This document shows, in pieces, positions 54,835-63,881 of a DNA stretch of 64,000 nucleotides. Every line of letters begins with the position of its first letter. Position 1 is the first letter of the stretch. Location of the stretch: the NCBI GenBank assembly GCA_013298215.1, contig JAAFKE010000010.1:40295-104294 (forward strand). The letters are read 5' to 3'. The stretch comes from Cytophagales bacterium. Lineage in GTDB: Bacteria; Bacteroidota; Bacteroidia; Cytophagales; Spirosomataceae. The notes below the pieces were generated by a model. It was not told the origin of the DNA. It worked only from the letters and a program-made list of their open reading frames with translations, and did no database searches. The position numbers were made by a program, and so were the translations under genes.

Positions 54835-56289
54835 ATGAAGCATTGCTACTTAGTTTATTTTTGTTTGATGACAGCGGCCTCGTTTGGTCAAAAAACGCAC
54901 ACCGTTCAGGTAGAAATGAGCGCAATAGCGGGGTCGTCTAACCAGGTGCCTTTTTGGCACCAAGCCAACCAGTTTGGTGCAGCTCCCAGTGCGTTGCCCG
55001 CGCTAACGGGCAGGGTTCGGATTTTTTCTGATCCCGTTCCACCAAAAAGTAGCACGGGCAAACGCCGCCTGCTGGATTGGAACTACGGATTAGACGTGGT
55101 GGGCAATGCCGCCTCTCGGTCTAATGCGGCACTTATTGAAGGGTATTTGGGCGTGCGGCTGGGTGCTTTTCGGATAGAAGCAGGCCGCAAACGCGAAACA
55201 ATCGGACTCATAGACACGCTCCTGACCACGGGTGCGGTAAGTTATTCGGGAAACGCCCTTCCCATTCCCAAAGTACAACTGAGCACCAACGGTTTTGTGG
55301 AGGTTCCTTTTACCAAGCAGCTATTTGCCTTTCAGAGTACTTTTGCCCACGGCTGGTTTGGCCCTCAGCGCATTTCGCCCAACTACTTTCGGACTCCTCC
55401 CGACGGCGTTTTAGATTACTACGGGCATTACGTGGAGACTTATTTTCACCAGAAAACGTTTTATGGCAGGTTTGGCAAGCCCACCTGGAAAGTAAATCTG
55501 TACGGAGGTTTCAACGATTTGGCGTTTTGGGGCAACGAAGCCGTTATCTGGAACCCTGGTTTCCAGCTATCTACCGCCGAGTCTTTCCGGCGGGTTGCCA
55601 TGGGTATAAACTGGTCAGGCAGTAAAGTAGGTAATCATTTTGGCACCATAGATCTGGCCGCCAGCATCAAAGGAAAAGCGTGGGACGTGTTTGTGTACCG
55701 CCAAAGTATATTCGACACGGGATCCTTGCTAAATGCCCTCAATATTGATGCACTGAATGGCATTCGTTTGCGCAATAAAAAAACGCCTGGCAATACGAAC
55801 TGGTACTTTAAAAACGTATTGCTCGAATTTCTGTACACCAACGACCAACGCGAACCACTGGTCAGCTCAGGGCGCAACGACTATTTTAACCATTATCTTT
55901 ACTTAGACGGTTGGTCGTACAGAGGCAGGGGCTTGGGAACGCCCCTGGCTGCAATAGACCGTGACTTGAAGGGATTTGTAGGGAACTCTGTTTACCAAGG
56001 GGGCTACATTGCCAACAACCGAATCGTGGCATTGCACGTGGGTCTGGACGGAACCTACAAAAGAGAGACCCGATTTATGGCAAAATTTTCTCTTAGCCAC
56101 AACAAAGGAACTTATGGGGCTGAGTTCCCAACTCCCAGAAACCAATTATCTTCCTTTGTTTCGGTGAGCAAACCGCTGCGCGTTTTGGGCGGTTCCGAGG
56201 GGCGCTTAAGCCTGTCGGCCGACGTGGGCGAGTTGTACCCCGCTCGGGCGGCGGTTCAGGTGAGTATTCTCAAGACTTGGCATCTTTAA
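54835..56289 (+). CDS. Capsule-assembly Wzi-family protein
   Basis: This 484-residue outer-membrane barrel resembles Wzi, which attaches or organises surface polysaccharide. It has a signal peptide (YLVYFCLMTAASFGQ), the Wzi-type N-terminal region (VEMSAIAGSSNQVPFWHQANQFGA) and barrel strands ending RAAVQVSILKTWHL. The gene is convergent with and overlaps the Wzz gene by 20 bp, placing it in the same polysaccharide-export locus. A second, more distant Wzi-like gene lies at 31.9-33.7 kb. Which polysaccharide is involved cannot be told. Confidence 0.85.
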   Translation: MKHCYLVYFCLMTAASFGQKTHTVQVEMSAIAGSSNQVPFWHQANQFGAAPSALPALTGRVRIFSDPVPPKSSTGKRRLLDWNYGLDVVGNAASRSNAALIEGYLGVRLGAFRIEAGRKRETIGLIDTLLTTGAVSYSGNALPIPKVQLSTNGFVEVPFTKQLFAFQSTFAHGWFGPQRISPNYFRTPPDGVLDYYGHYVETYFHQKTFYGRFGKPTWKVNLYGGFNDLAFWGNEAVIWNPGFQLSTAESFRRVAMGINWSGSKVGNHFGTIDLAASIKGKAWDVFVYRQSIFDTGSLLNALNIDALNGIRLRNKKTPGNTNWYFKNVLLEFLYTNDQREPLVSSGRNDYFNHYLYLDGWSYRGRGLGTPLAAIDRDLKGFVGNSVYQGGYIANNRIVALHVGLDGTYKRETRFMAKFSLSHNKGTYGAEFPTPRNQLSSFVSVSKPLRVLGGSEGRLSLSADVGELYPARAAVQVSILKTWHL

Positions 56290-57346
56290 CCTGAGTGGTT
56301 AGGTTGCTTGTGGCAAGCCACCGCTTTGCATAAGCCACCAGTAGGCCAATAACTACGCCCAGCACTGCGAAGCCCAAGACCATGGTAGCGCGCTGGGGTT
56401 CGGTTTTTTTGATGGGAATGCGCGGCATTTCCAACGTTTTGAACACTGGTGTTTCTTCCTCTACTTTTATTTTTGTTTGTTCGAGTTGCTTCGACAGATC
56501 GGTGTAAACGGTCTGCGCCAGCACAAACTCCGACAGTAGGCGTTCGCCCTCTATCTGCGCCATGTTCATAACCAGCCCTCGGTGGCTATCTTTGTAGCTT
56601 TGAAGGGCCACCTGAGCACCTTGGTAGCGGCGACGAGCCTCTTGCACGCGCTCAGACAAAAATTTGAGCTGCTTACGGACTTTATCGGTGCGGTACGTAG
56701 ACACATAGTTGAGCAGGTATTCGAGCGACAACCGCGCCACACTGGCCGCCACTACGCGGTCGCGCATTTTGGCAGTAATCGTAATGATAGCCGTCTTTTT
56801 GTCGAACGTAGCCGACACCCGCTTCAGCACATCCTTGGTTAAAATATCCTGTTTTTTCGATATTTCGAGCGTCTGACTCAGACCCTTCGGATCGTACAAT
56901 TGAGCAGTGTCTGGGGCGCTTTCGAACCAAGACTCAATGTAGGGTATCTTGGCCGACTCTTCCAAATACACTTCAAGGGGCATGCTTTTCTTCATCGACG
57001 ACACGTACACCTGCTGTTTGAGCAGGTGCATTGCAAAGGGCATACTTTGCAACACGTTGGGGTAAAGGTCAGGGCGGACGGCATCGGTCGATGACATATT
57101 GTCGAGATTAATACCCGCCAAGCCAGCCAACGCGCTCAGGTTTCCGCCAAAGCCCGCCGTTGAAGTAGATTTGAGTTCGGGGAGCACTTTGGCCTCCGAC
57201 ACAAACTCGTTTTTGTTGAGCAGCGCCACCACCACCCCAAAAAGGGTGAAGGCAATGGTACTCTTTATTACTGCGGCGCGACTGTCTTTCAAAAACTGAA
57301 CGATGTCAGCGAGGCTGATTTCTACTATGTCGTCTTGATCTTGCAT
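56270..57346 (-). CDS. Wzz-type polysaccharide co-polymerase
   Basis: This 358-residue protein is a polysaccharide co-polymerase (Wzz family), which sets chain length of O-antigen or capsule. It has an N-terminal transmembrane segment (STIAFTLFGVVVALL, about residues 30-44), a periplasmic region with long helices (KQLKFLSERVQEARRRYQGAQVALQSYKDSH), the Pro-rich motif IPIKKTEPQRATMV and a second segment (GFAVLGVVIGLLVAYA). It has no tyrosine-kinase domain. The Wza gene lies 68 bp upstream on the same strand, forming a wza-wzz export unit. The polymerase (Wzy) and flippase (Wzx) are not in the window. Confidence 0.9.
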   Translation of the reverse strand: MQDQDDIVEISLADIVQFLKDSRAAVIKSTIAFTLFGVVVALLNKNEFVSEAKVLPELKSTSTAGFGGNLSALAGLAGINLDNMSSTDAVRPDLYPNVLQSMPFAMHLLKQQVYVSSMKKSMPLEVYLEESAKIPYIESWFESAPDTAQLYDPKGLSQTLEISKKQDILTKDVLKRVSATFDKKTAIITITAKMRDRVVAASVARLSLEYLLNYVSTYRTDKVRKQLKFLSERVQEARRRYQGAQVALQSYKDSHRGLVMNMAQIEGERLLSEFVLAQTVYTDLSKQLEQTKIKVEEETPVFKTLEMPRIPIKKTEPQRATMVLGFAVLGVVIGLLVAYAKRWLATSNLTTQVKDAKS

Positions 57347-57414
57347 TGGTTGTTTTTCAAATTCATTTTGATACGCTGATGGTAGGGTAGAGGTGTCACG
57401 CCTGAAGCATTGGT

Positions 57415-59808
57415 CTACTTTCGCAACAACGATGCCGTTACGATGAGCAACGTGGTGAGGGTTGAGAATATACTGATCTTCTCGCCGGTAGTCAGCCCAC
57501 TGCCGTCGCTTATTTTGAAGGGTACAAATATTGTTGATCCAGGCTCTACCTTGGGGTTGATATTGAAAAACAGAAACTTGCGGGTGCGGTCGGTGAGCCC
57601 GTTGGCGTAGGTAATAAATGCCTTGCTACGGCGTGCGTTGTCTGTGTAGCCGCCTGCGCGGGCTATGTAGTCCTGAAACTTGTAGGTTGGTTCAAAAGCC
57701 ACCGAATTGGGGTTAAGCAGGCCGCCGACGAGCTTGACGGTCTCTGATTTCTTGGGAACCAGCAACGTATCGCCGCTTTCTAACAACAAGTTGGCGGGCT
57801 GGGTTGGGTTGGTTATTATCGACGCAATGTCAATCCCTACGCTTTGGCCTTTGCGCAAAAACCGCGCTCCGTGCAGGTAGGCCTCTTCGGTAGGGCTGCC
57901 CGCTCGCGCTATCAAGTTGGAGATTCGTTCGGCTTTGGTTTCGATGGTGTAGCTACCTGGGTACTTTACCTCACCGAGGGCAGTTACCTGCCGCTGCACT
58001 TCGTAGCGCGGGGTGGTGCGCACATATACAATGTCGAAGGGCTGTAGCACGTAGGAGGCATCCTGCGGGCTGAGTTTTAGGTCGGCACTAATGCCCAGTT
58101 CAATGATCTGGGCTTTTTGGTTTTCACCTACCGTTGATCCACTGCGGATGCGGCGCGAAATTTCTATTTTTGAAGGCGAGGCGGCATCGCTAAAACCACC
58201 CGCCATTATAATAAGGTCGGCCACCGACATATTGCTGGCATACTCCAAGGTGTCGGAGGGTTCGTTCACGGCTCCTGATATGCCCACGGTATATCGTTCG
58301 CGGAGTTCTTTCACTGATTTAATGCTCACGCTGTCCAAGCGTTTGAGCGGTATGTCGTCGGCTTGGCCACCCATCAGCTGTGCCACGTCGAAGGCCACCT
58401 GTTCGTTTTCTAAGTCGTCTCGCTGGCGGAAAATAATTCCGCGCGCCCGAAAGGCATCCTCGCGGAGGCCTTCTGCCTGGGCAATTAGTTCTTTCACGGT
58501 TTTAGTGCCCGCCTCAATGGCGTATTCGCCAGGGCGATAGACAGCACCCGTGATTTGTACGCGGTTCTCGTAGCGCGAGATGATCGATCCGACCGTGTAT
58601 CGGTCGCCTGCTTGGGGCACAAAATCAGCAAACTCGGCTTGCGTCACGTTGGCCAACCGAAGCTCCTTTTCGGTGTTTCGGCGGAGCGTTATGCCAAAAC
58701 GGTATGCTTTATCGGTGAACCCACCCGCAAAACCCAACAATGTTTTGAGCGTTTCGGTGGGCTTTATTTCGTAAATAGCTGGTCGCTTCACCTGGCCGAC
58801 GAACTCCACGCGGTCGCCGTAATCAGCAATTCGGATCACGTCCTGGTCGCGGAGGCGTATGTTGTCTTTTTCATCGGCACGCAGCAAAAAGTCATACAAA
58901 TCCACGGTACGAACCACTTTATTGTCGCGCACCACGGTTATTTGGCGGTACGAACCATTTTCTGACGGGCCGCCAGCTAAGTATAAAGCGTTGAACACAC
59001 TGGCAAAAGACGAGACCGTGTAAGTGCCTGGGCGGGTTGCCTCGCCAGTAACGGTCACTTTAATGCTGCGGATGTTGCCGAGTGTAATCTGAGCGTAGGA
59101 GCCGCTCACGCCCAAGCCCGAATACTCGCGCCGCAGACGGGCGGTTATGCGCTCGCGGGCATCCTCAATGCTGAGGCCACTCACAAACACGGGTGCTAAG
59201 TTGTTGATCTGCACCGTGCCCTCGGGGCTTACTTTGAGTTTGAATGTCTCCTGCGAGTTGCCGTATATCACAACATTGAGCTCATCGCCTGGCCCCAGTT
59301 GGTATCCTTTGGGCGTGGCTATTTGTAGGTTAGGTTCAAAAATTTGGGCGGGATTTTTAAAAAGCGACGCTCCGAAAACGATTGATTTTCCAGCGTCTTC
59401 TTTAACGGGGCTTTCGTCTTTTATCGACAATTTGCCCAGCTGCTTCCGAACACCCGTCTTGGTGGTGTCTATACCGTCGAAGTTCTTGCTGTTTGCGCCG
59501 CCACTACTACGTTTAGCACCGCCCGAAGACTGTAATTTGGCGAGTCGCTCGCGCATTTTCACAATGTCGATTTGGGAGTATCCCTGAGAGATGGCCATCT
59601 GCTCGATCTGAGACTCAGTGAGGCCGCTGCGCTGGGCGCGGTCGAAAAACTGCTGCACTTGGTCGTCGGTGAGCTGATCTACCCGCGACTGTGCCATTAG
59701 GTTATTTGGTTGAGCCAGAGAAAAACACAAAAAAAATGCGATGGTGGCTTTAATCAACGGGGCATTGAGCCTGCGGAGAAAACACTTTGGGGAGATACCT
59801 TTTTTCAC
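57415..59808 (-). CDS. SLBB-domain polysaccharide export protein (Wza-like)
   Basis: This 797-residue outer-membrane protein resembles Wza, the channel for capsule or exopolysaccharide export. After a signal region (ATIAFFLCFSLAQPNNLMAQ) comes a helical part, the polysaccharide export domain (PKGYQLGPGDELNVVIYGNSQETFKLKVSPEGTVQINNLAPV) and several SLBB domains (VTVTGEATRPGTYTVSSFASVFNALYLAGG; VEFVGQVKRPAIYEIKPTETLKTLLGFAGG; VQITGAVYRPGEYAIEAGTKTVKELIAQAEG). A C-terminal hydrophobic stretch (FSTLTTLLIVTASLL) is visible. It is longer than E. coli Wza because of extra SLBB repeats. Two promoter-like boxes lie upstream. Confidence 0.93.
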   Translation of the reverse strand: MKKGISPKCFLRRLNAPLIKATIAFFLCFSLAQPNNLMAQSRVDQLTDDQVQQFFDRAQRSGLTESQIEQMAISQGYSQIDIVKMRERLAKLQSSGGAKRSSGGANSKNFDGIDTTKTGVRKQLGKLSIKDESPVKEDAGKSIVFGASLFKNPAQIFEPNLQIATPKGYQLGPGDELNVVIYGNSQETFKLKVSPEGTVQINNLAPVFVSGLSIEDARERITARLRREYSGLGVSGSYAQITLGNIRSIKVTVTGEATRPGTYTVSSFASVFNALYLAGGPSENGSYRQITVVRDNKVVRTVDLYDFLLRADEKDNIRLRDQDVIRIADYGDRVEFVGQVKRPAIYEIKPTETLKTLLGFAGGFTDKAYRFGITLRRNTEKELRLANVTQAEFADFVPQAGDRYTVGSIISRYENRVQITGAVYRPGEYAIEAGTKTVKELIAQAEGLREDAFRARGIIFRQRDDLENEQVAFDVAQLMGGQADDIPLKRLDSVSIKSVKELRERYTVGISGAVNEPSDTLEYASNMSVADLIIMAGGFSDAASPSKIEISRRIRSGSTVGENQKAQIIELGISADLKLSPQDASYVLQPFDIVYVRTTPRYEVQRQVTALGEVKYPGSYTIETKAERISNLIARAGSPTEEAYLHGARFLRKGQSVGIDIASIITNPTQPANLLLESGDTLLVPKKSETVKLVGGLLNPNSVAFEPTYKFQDYIARAGGYTDNARRSKAFITYANGLTDRTRKFLFFNINPKVEPGSTIFVPFKISDGSGLTTGEKISIFSTLTTLLIVTASLLRK

Positions 59809-59893
59809 GAATGATAATTAATAATAACTAAACCCTGTCTTGCTTTGGACAAACTACTATTGCAAAACCAAGTTTAATATACATTTATAAACA

Positions 59894-59917
59894 CAAAAGT
59901 AGTACATTTCAAAGGTA
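59894..59917 (-). promoter_or_regulatory. Two tandem -7 boxes upstream of wza
   Basis: On the minus strand TACCTTTG (59917-59910) and TACTTTTG (59901-59894) both match TAnnTTTG. They lie 85-110 bp before the Wza start. This may mean two transcription start sites for the export unit. Confidence 0.5.
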
Positions 59918-59962
59918 CTGCCCAAACTAATGTCGATAAATTTGGTTTACGAATCCACCAAG

Positions 59963-61471
59963 TTAGCGAGCGGTTTTGCGGTTGGTTCTCCACTGGCTCG
60001 TCTGTTCGGGCAAAATAGACGCTTTTTCGCGGCTCGGTGCTGGCGTTTGGTTGTGCATCAAATGGCCAACGAGCGCTGCTGCTACGTTCATTTCATGGTG
60101 GTTGGGTTCGGTCAGTAGCACTTCGGGTTTGAAATACAGCCCTACAAATCGGGTGTCGAACTGGCCAGATAAAAATGCTTCGTGGTCCATCACAAACCGG
60201 CAAAACGGCAGCGTAGTCTGAACGCCTGCAATCTGGTACTCGTCGATGGCGCGACGCATTTTTTCGATCGCCTCGGTGCGGTTTTTGCCATACGTAACGA
60301 GTTTTGCGATCATGGGATCGTAGTAAATCGAGATTTCCATGCCCTGCTCCATGCCATCGTCCACGCGCACGCCATTGCCCTGGGGGCGAACGTAGGTGTG
60401 AAGCGTGCCAACGTCGGGCAAAAAATTATTGGCGGGATCTTCGGCACAAACCCGTATTTCGAGGGCGTGGCCCCGAATGCTAAGGTCGGCTTGGGCGAAA
60501 GACAGCTGTTTTCCTTCGGCTACCCAAATCATTTCTTTTACCAGATCGACCCCGGTGATGAGCTCGGTGACGGGGTGTTCGACTTGCAGGCGGGTGTTCA
60601 TCTCTAAAAAATAGAAATCCAGGTTTTCGTCCACAATAAACTCTACCGTACCCGCACCGTGGTAATTACAGCCCCGCGCCACATCTACGGCACACTGGCC
60701 CATGGCATCCCTAATTTGGGGCGTTAGCACCGACGAGGGGGCTTCTTCGACCACTTTTTGGTGGCGGCGCTGAATACTGCACTCCCGCTCAAAGAGGTGC
60801 ACCACATTGCCGTGTTGGTCGGCCATGACCTGGATTTCGATGTGGCGTGGTTTGGTAATGTATTTTTCGATGAACACCGAGCCGTCGCCAAACGACTGCA
60901 CGGCCTCAGACACCGCCCTGTCCATTTGCTCGTCAAATTCTTCGGCGTTTTCGACCACCCTCATGCCTTTGCCACCGCCACCAGCCGAGGCTTTGATGAG
61001 CACTGGGTAGCCCACTTGCGCGGCGGTAAGTTTGGCGGCAGTGCGGTCGGTAATGGCCTCATCTACACCAGGAACCAGCGGCACGTTCATGCGGCGTGCG
61101 GCTTGTTTGGCGGCTATTTTACTGCCCATGACCTCGATAGATTGCGGCGACGGGCCAATAAAAATAAGCCCCGCCTCGGACACCGCCCGCGAAAACTCGG
61201 CGTTTTCGGACAAAAAGCCGTAGCCAGGGTGGACGGCATCGACCCCCAAATCGTGGCAGATTTGAATGATTTTATCCGCCCTTAAATACGATTCTTTGGC
61301 GGGCGGCGGCCCCACGCACACCGCCTCGTCGGCGTAGCGCACGTGGGGGGCATTGCGGTCGGCCTCCGAATAAATGGCCACCGTCGAGATACCCATTTCG
61401 CGGGCCGTTCGCATGATGCGGAGGGCTATTTCGCCCCGGTTGGCAACGAGGATTTTAGTGATTTTTTTCAT
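59963..61471 (-). CDS. accC: Biotin carboxylase subunit (AccC-type)
   Basis: This 502-residue protein is the biotin carboxylase component of an acyl-CoA carboxylase (acetyl-, propionyl- or a related acyl-CoA). It uses ATP and bicarbonate to carboxylate biotin. The start KILVANRGEIALRIMRTARE, the ATP-grasp loop KASAGGGGKGMRVVEN, and FEMNTRLQVEHPVTE-like block (LEMNTRLQVEHPVTE) are intact. The C-terminal tail after the core (FKPEVLLTEPNHHEMNVAAALVGHLMHNQ) makes it longer than the 450-residue E. coli AccC. There is no biotinyl domain, so the biotin carrier must be separate. The ATG at 61471 was chosen. The next gene upstream encodes a bicarbonate transporter. Confidence 0.93.
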   Translation of the reverse strand: MKKITKILVANRGEIALRIMRTAREMGISTVAIYSEADRNAPHVRYADEAVCVGPPPAKESYLRADKIIQICHDLGVDAVHPGYGFLSENAEFSRAVSEAGLIFIGPSPQSIEVMGSKIAAKQAARRMNVPLVPGVDEAITDRTAAKLTAAQVGYPVLIKASAGGGGKGMRVVENAEEFDEQMDRAVSEAVQSFGDGSVFIEKYITKPRHIEIQVMADQHGNVVHLFERECSIQRRHQKVVEEAPSSVLTPQIRDAMGQCAVDVARGCNYHGAGTVEFIVDENLDFYFLEMNTRLQVEHPVTELITGVDLVKEMIWVAEGKQLSFAQADLSIRGHALEIRVCAEDPANNFLPDVGTLHTYVRPQGNGVRVDDGMEQGMEISIYYDPMIAKLVTYGKNRTEAIEKMRRAIDEYQIAGVQTTLPFCRFVMDHEAFLSGQFDTRFVGLYFKPEVLLTEPNHHEMNVAAALVGHLMHNQTPAPSREKASILPEQTSQWRTNRKTAR

Positions 61472-61647
61472 TGGTATGGTTTGGCAATGGGTTCGGAATA
61501 AAATGGTGCGCTGGGGGTTCGGAATGCCACTAACGGCCAAACGACGCTTTTAGCCTATCCACCAACATTTGGGTGGGTGCGATATTAGACAAAATGCGTA
61601 ACGCAAGCAAATGGCAACGTCGATTTGTTGCGCACGTTGAACATTCA

Positions 61648-62610
61648 TTAAAAATGCTGGACGACGAACAGGTAAAGCGGCATTCCGATGGTGATATTGA
61701 TCGGGAACGTTACGGCCAGTGCCATCGGCAGAAACAAGCCCGCGTCGGCCTTCGGTACGGTGATTTTCATGGCGGCGGGCACGGCGATGTACGAGGCACT
61801 GGCCGCTAAAATGGCAAATATAAAACGATCGGCAACGTCGGTGGTGATGGCGCCACTCGCGATGCCAAACAGGCAACCATTGAATAGCGGAACAACGATG
61901 GCGAAAATGAGCGGAAATGCCCCATACGAAAAGAACGATTTGAGTTTTCGCCCGCTCACAATGCCCATATCGAGCAAAAATATGGCCAGAAAACCCTTGA
62001 ACAAATCGTTGGTGAATGGCTTGATGCCTTCGGCCTGCTTGGCATCGGCAAAATACCCGATTATTAAGCTCCCCAAAATCAACAATACGCTCCCGTTGGT
62101 GAACGAGTGCTTTACTACACCAAGCATTTTGATGGCGGTTGGTTCTTGTTTGTTGTACATCGAGATCAGCACCAAACCAACAATAATCGCTGGCGACTCC
62201 ATCAGCGCCATAATAGCCACCATGTGTCCGCGCATGAGTAGTTGTTGCGAGTCGAGGTACGAAACCGCCGTTACGAACGTGACCGCGCTCACCGAGCCGT
62301 AGGCAGCCGCAATCGCGCCAGCATCAAACACATTGAATTTTCTTTTGAGGATAAAAAACGTATACATCGGAATAACCGAGGCAATACCCACTCCAAAGAG
62401 CATACTGAGGGCAATTTCGCTGTTGAGTGTTTCGTGAGATAACTCCTGGCCGCCTTTGAAACCTATCGAAAACAGTAAATATAAAGAAATGAATTTTGAT
62501 GAATTGGGCGGAATTTCTAAGTCACTTTTGAGATAAACAGCCACAATGCCCAACACAAAAAATAGTAAAGCGGGGTTGGTTAGGTTTTCTGTCAGTAAAT
62601 GAACGTTCAT
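61648..62610 (-). CDS. sbtA: SbtA-type sodium-dependent bicarbonate transporter
   Basis: This 320-residue inner-membrane protein belongs to the SbtA (DUF897) family of sodium/bicarbonate symporters known from cyanobacteria. About ten hydrophobic segments are visible. Family blocks include LYLLFSIGFKGGQEL, AAAYGSVSAVTFVTAVSYL, MALMESPAIIVGLVL and ASYIAVPAAMKITVPKADAGLFLPMALAVTFPINITIGMPLY. Upstream of accC by 176 bp on the same strand, it may supply bicarbonate to the biotin carboxylase and to pyruvate carboxylase. No SbtB-like PII partner is adjacent. Confidence 0.9.
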   Translation of the reverse strand: MNVHLLTENLTNPALLFFVLGIVAVYLKSDLEIPPNSSKFISLYLLFSIGFKGGQELSHETLNSEIALSMLFGVGIASVIPMYTFFILKRKFNVFDAGAIAAAYGSVSAVTFVTAVSYLDSQQLLMRGHMVAIMALMESPAIIVGLVLISMYNKQEPTAIKMLGVVKHSFTNGSVLLILGSLIIGYFADAKQAEGIKPFTNDLFKGFLAIFLLDMGIVSGRKLKSFFSYGAFPLIFAIVVPLFNGCLFGIASGAITTDVADRFIFAILAASASYIAVPAAMKITVPKADAGLFLPMALAVTFPINITIGMPLYLFVVQHF

Positions 62611-62903
62611 AGGTTTTGGTGACTGGTACGGCTAAATAAATATTGTCTCTTAGGGTATGTTTTGAGATCGTAATTTATTGATAATGAGATAATTATGATT
62701 TTTATAATGGCTTTAAACTCCTGGTAATTTGGCAGATTTTTTTTTCTTGTCGTGTTTCTACCCAATTCTGAAATCGTATAAAGTTCGATATTTTCAAAAA
62801 GATACACTAAAATATTGATTATCAACAGTTTTTTAATCTAAAACAAACTCTTAAAAGCCGCCCACGCGGCTGAGTGAATCTACGGATAGATGGCCGATAA
62901 AAA

Positions 62904-63881
62904 TTACAAAGGAATGACAAGGGTAACTTTGGTGCCTTCGGGCTTGTCTTCATAAACCACAAAATCTTTGATAGTTGTGTTCCGACTCAACAACTTCAAA
63001 CGTTCTGCCGTGGCGGAGGTCGAAAAGGATTCGTGCTGCTGAACTTGTTTACTTTTTATTTCGGCAGATTTTGCTCTTCCTACGCCATTGTCTTCAACCA
63101 CACAAATGAGGTTTTCCTCGGCATCGTCTAAGACAAATTGTATGCTCAATCGCTTCTCGCCCGCCTTGTGCAAGAGCCCGTGTTTGACGCTGTTTTCTAC
63201 GAACGGCTGGATGAGCATGGGTGGAATTTGGTGGTAGTCCTCATCGATGTTCTCACCAAGTGAAATAGTATAATCGAAGCCCTCCGTAAATCGCATTTTT
63301 TCCAATTCAAGGTACTTTGTCAGGATTTCTACTTCGGTGGCAAGGTTGATTTTTTTCTTGCCCGAAACCGTCAAGATTTGCCTTGTCAGGTACGTGAAAT
63401 TGCCCATTTGTTCGTTGGCAAGGGTTTTGTCGCCATACATAAATTGCTCCTGAATACTGTTGAGGGCATTGAACATAAAATGCGGATTCATCTGGCTTTT
63501 GAGGGCTTTCAGTTCGCTTTCAGTGGCTTTTTGTTCAATCTCAATGCGGCGCTGGGCTTCTTCTAACTGATTGGTTAATAGTTCATTGGCTTTCTTTTCT
63601 CTGAATCTTGTAAACGAAAAATAGGCAATGGCAGCCAATGCTAAAATCCCTCCTAAAATACTGTAAATGAGGGTGTTTTTGCGTTTAGAATTGAGTTCTG
63701 AGATTTGCTTTTGCTGGGCTAACTCTTTAATTTGTATTTCTTTCTTTTCAGTCTCGTATTTGGTTGATAGTTCCTGAATTGTTTTGTTTTTTTCTATGCT
63801 GTAAATGCTGTCTCGAAGGCTGGTATATTCTTTCAAATACTGATAGGCATTACGAATATCATTTATTTCAAAATAATTCAT
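62904..63881 (-). CDS. LytS/YehU-type sensor histidine kinase, N-terminally short
   Basis: This 325-residue kinase has one transmembrane segment (residues about 70-90), a coiled-coil linker and a His-kinase domain of the LytS type. The phospho-acceptor is H134 in KSQMNPHFMFNALNSIQ, and the ATPase boxes IQPFVENSVKHGL and VVEDNGVGR are intact. Related Bacteroidota kinases carry several N-terminal TPR repeats; here only what looks like the last half-repeat remains (NAYQYLKEYTSLRDSIYSIEKNKTIQEL). An in-frame stop lies 11 codons upstream. It may be shortened, or the real start may use a different layout. No LytR-type response regulator is seen in the window. Confidence 0.85.
   Translation of the reverse strand: MNYFEINDIRNAYQYLKEYTSLRDSIYSIEKNKTIQELSTKYETEKKEIQIKELAQQKQISELNSKRKNTLIYSILGGILALAAIAYFSFTRFREKKANELLTNQLEEAQRRIEIEQKATESELKALKSQMNPHFMFNALNSIQEQFMYGDKTLANEQMGNFTYLTRQILTVSGKKKINLATEVEILTKYLELEKMRFTEGFDYTISLGENIDEDYHQIPPMLIQPFVENSVKHGLLHKAGEKRLSIQFVLDDAEENLICVVEDNGVGRAKSAEIKSKQVQQHESFSTSATAERLKLLSRNTTIKDFVVYEDKPEGTKVTLVIPL

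Noticed and set aside
62857..62870. Hairpin GCCGCCCACGCGGC as a third copy of the GC-rich repeat
   Set aside because: Only the palindromic centre is partly alike; the GGCCCCGTC part is missing, and the flanks show only a short partial likeness.
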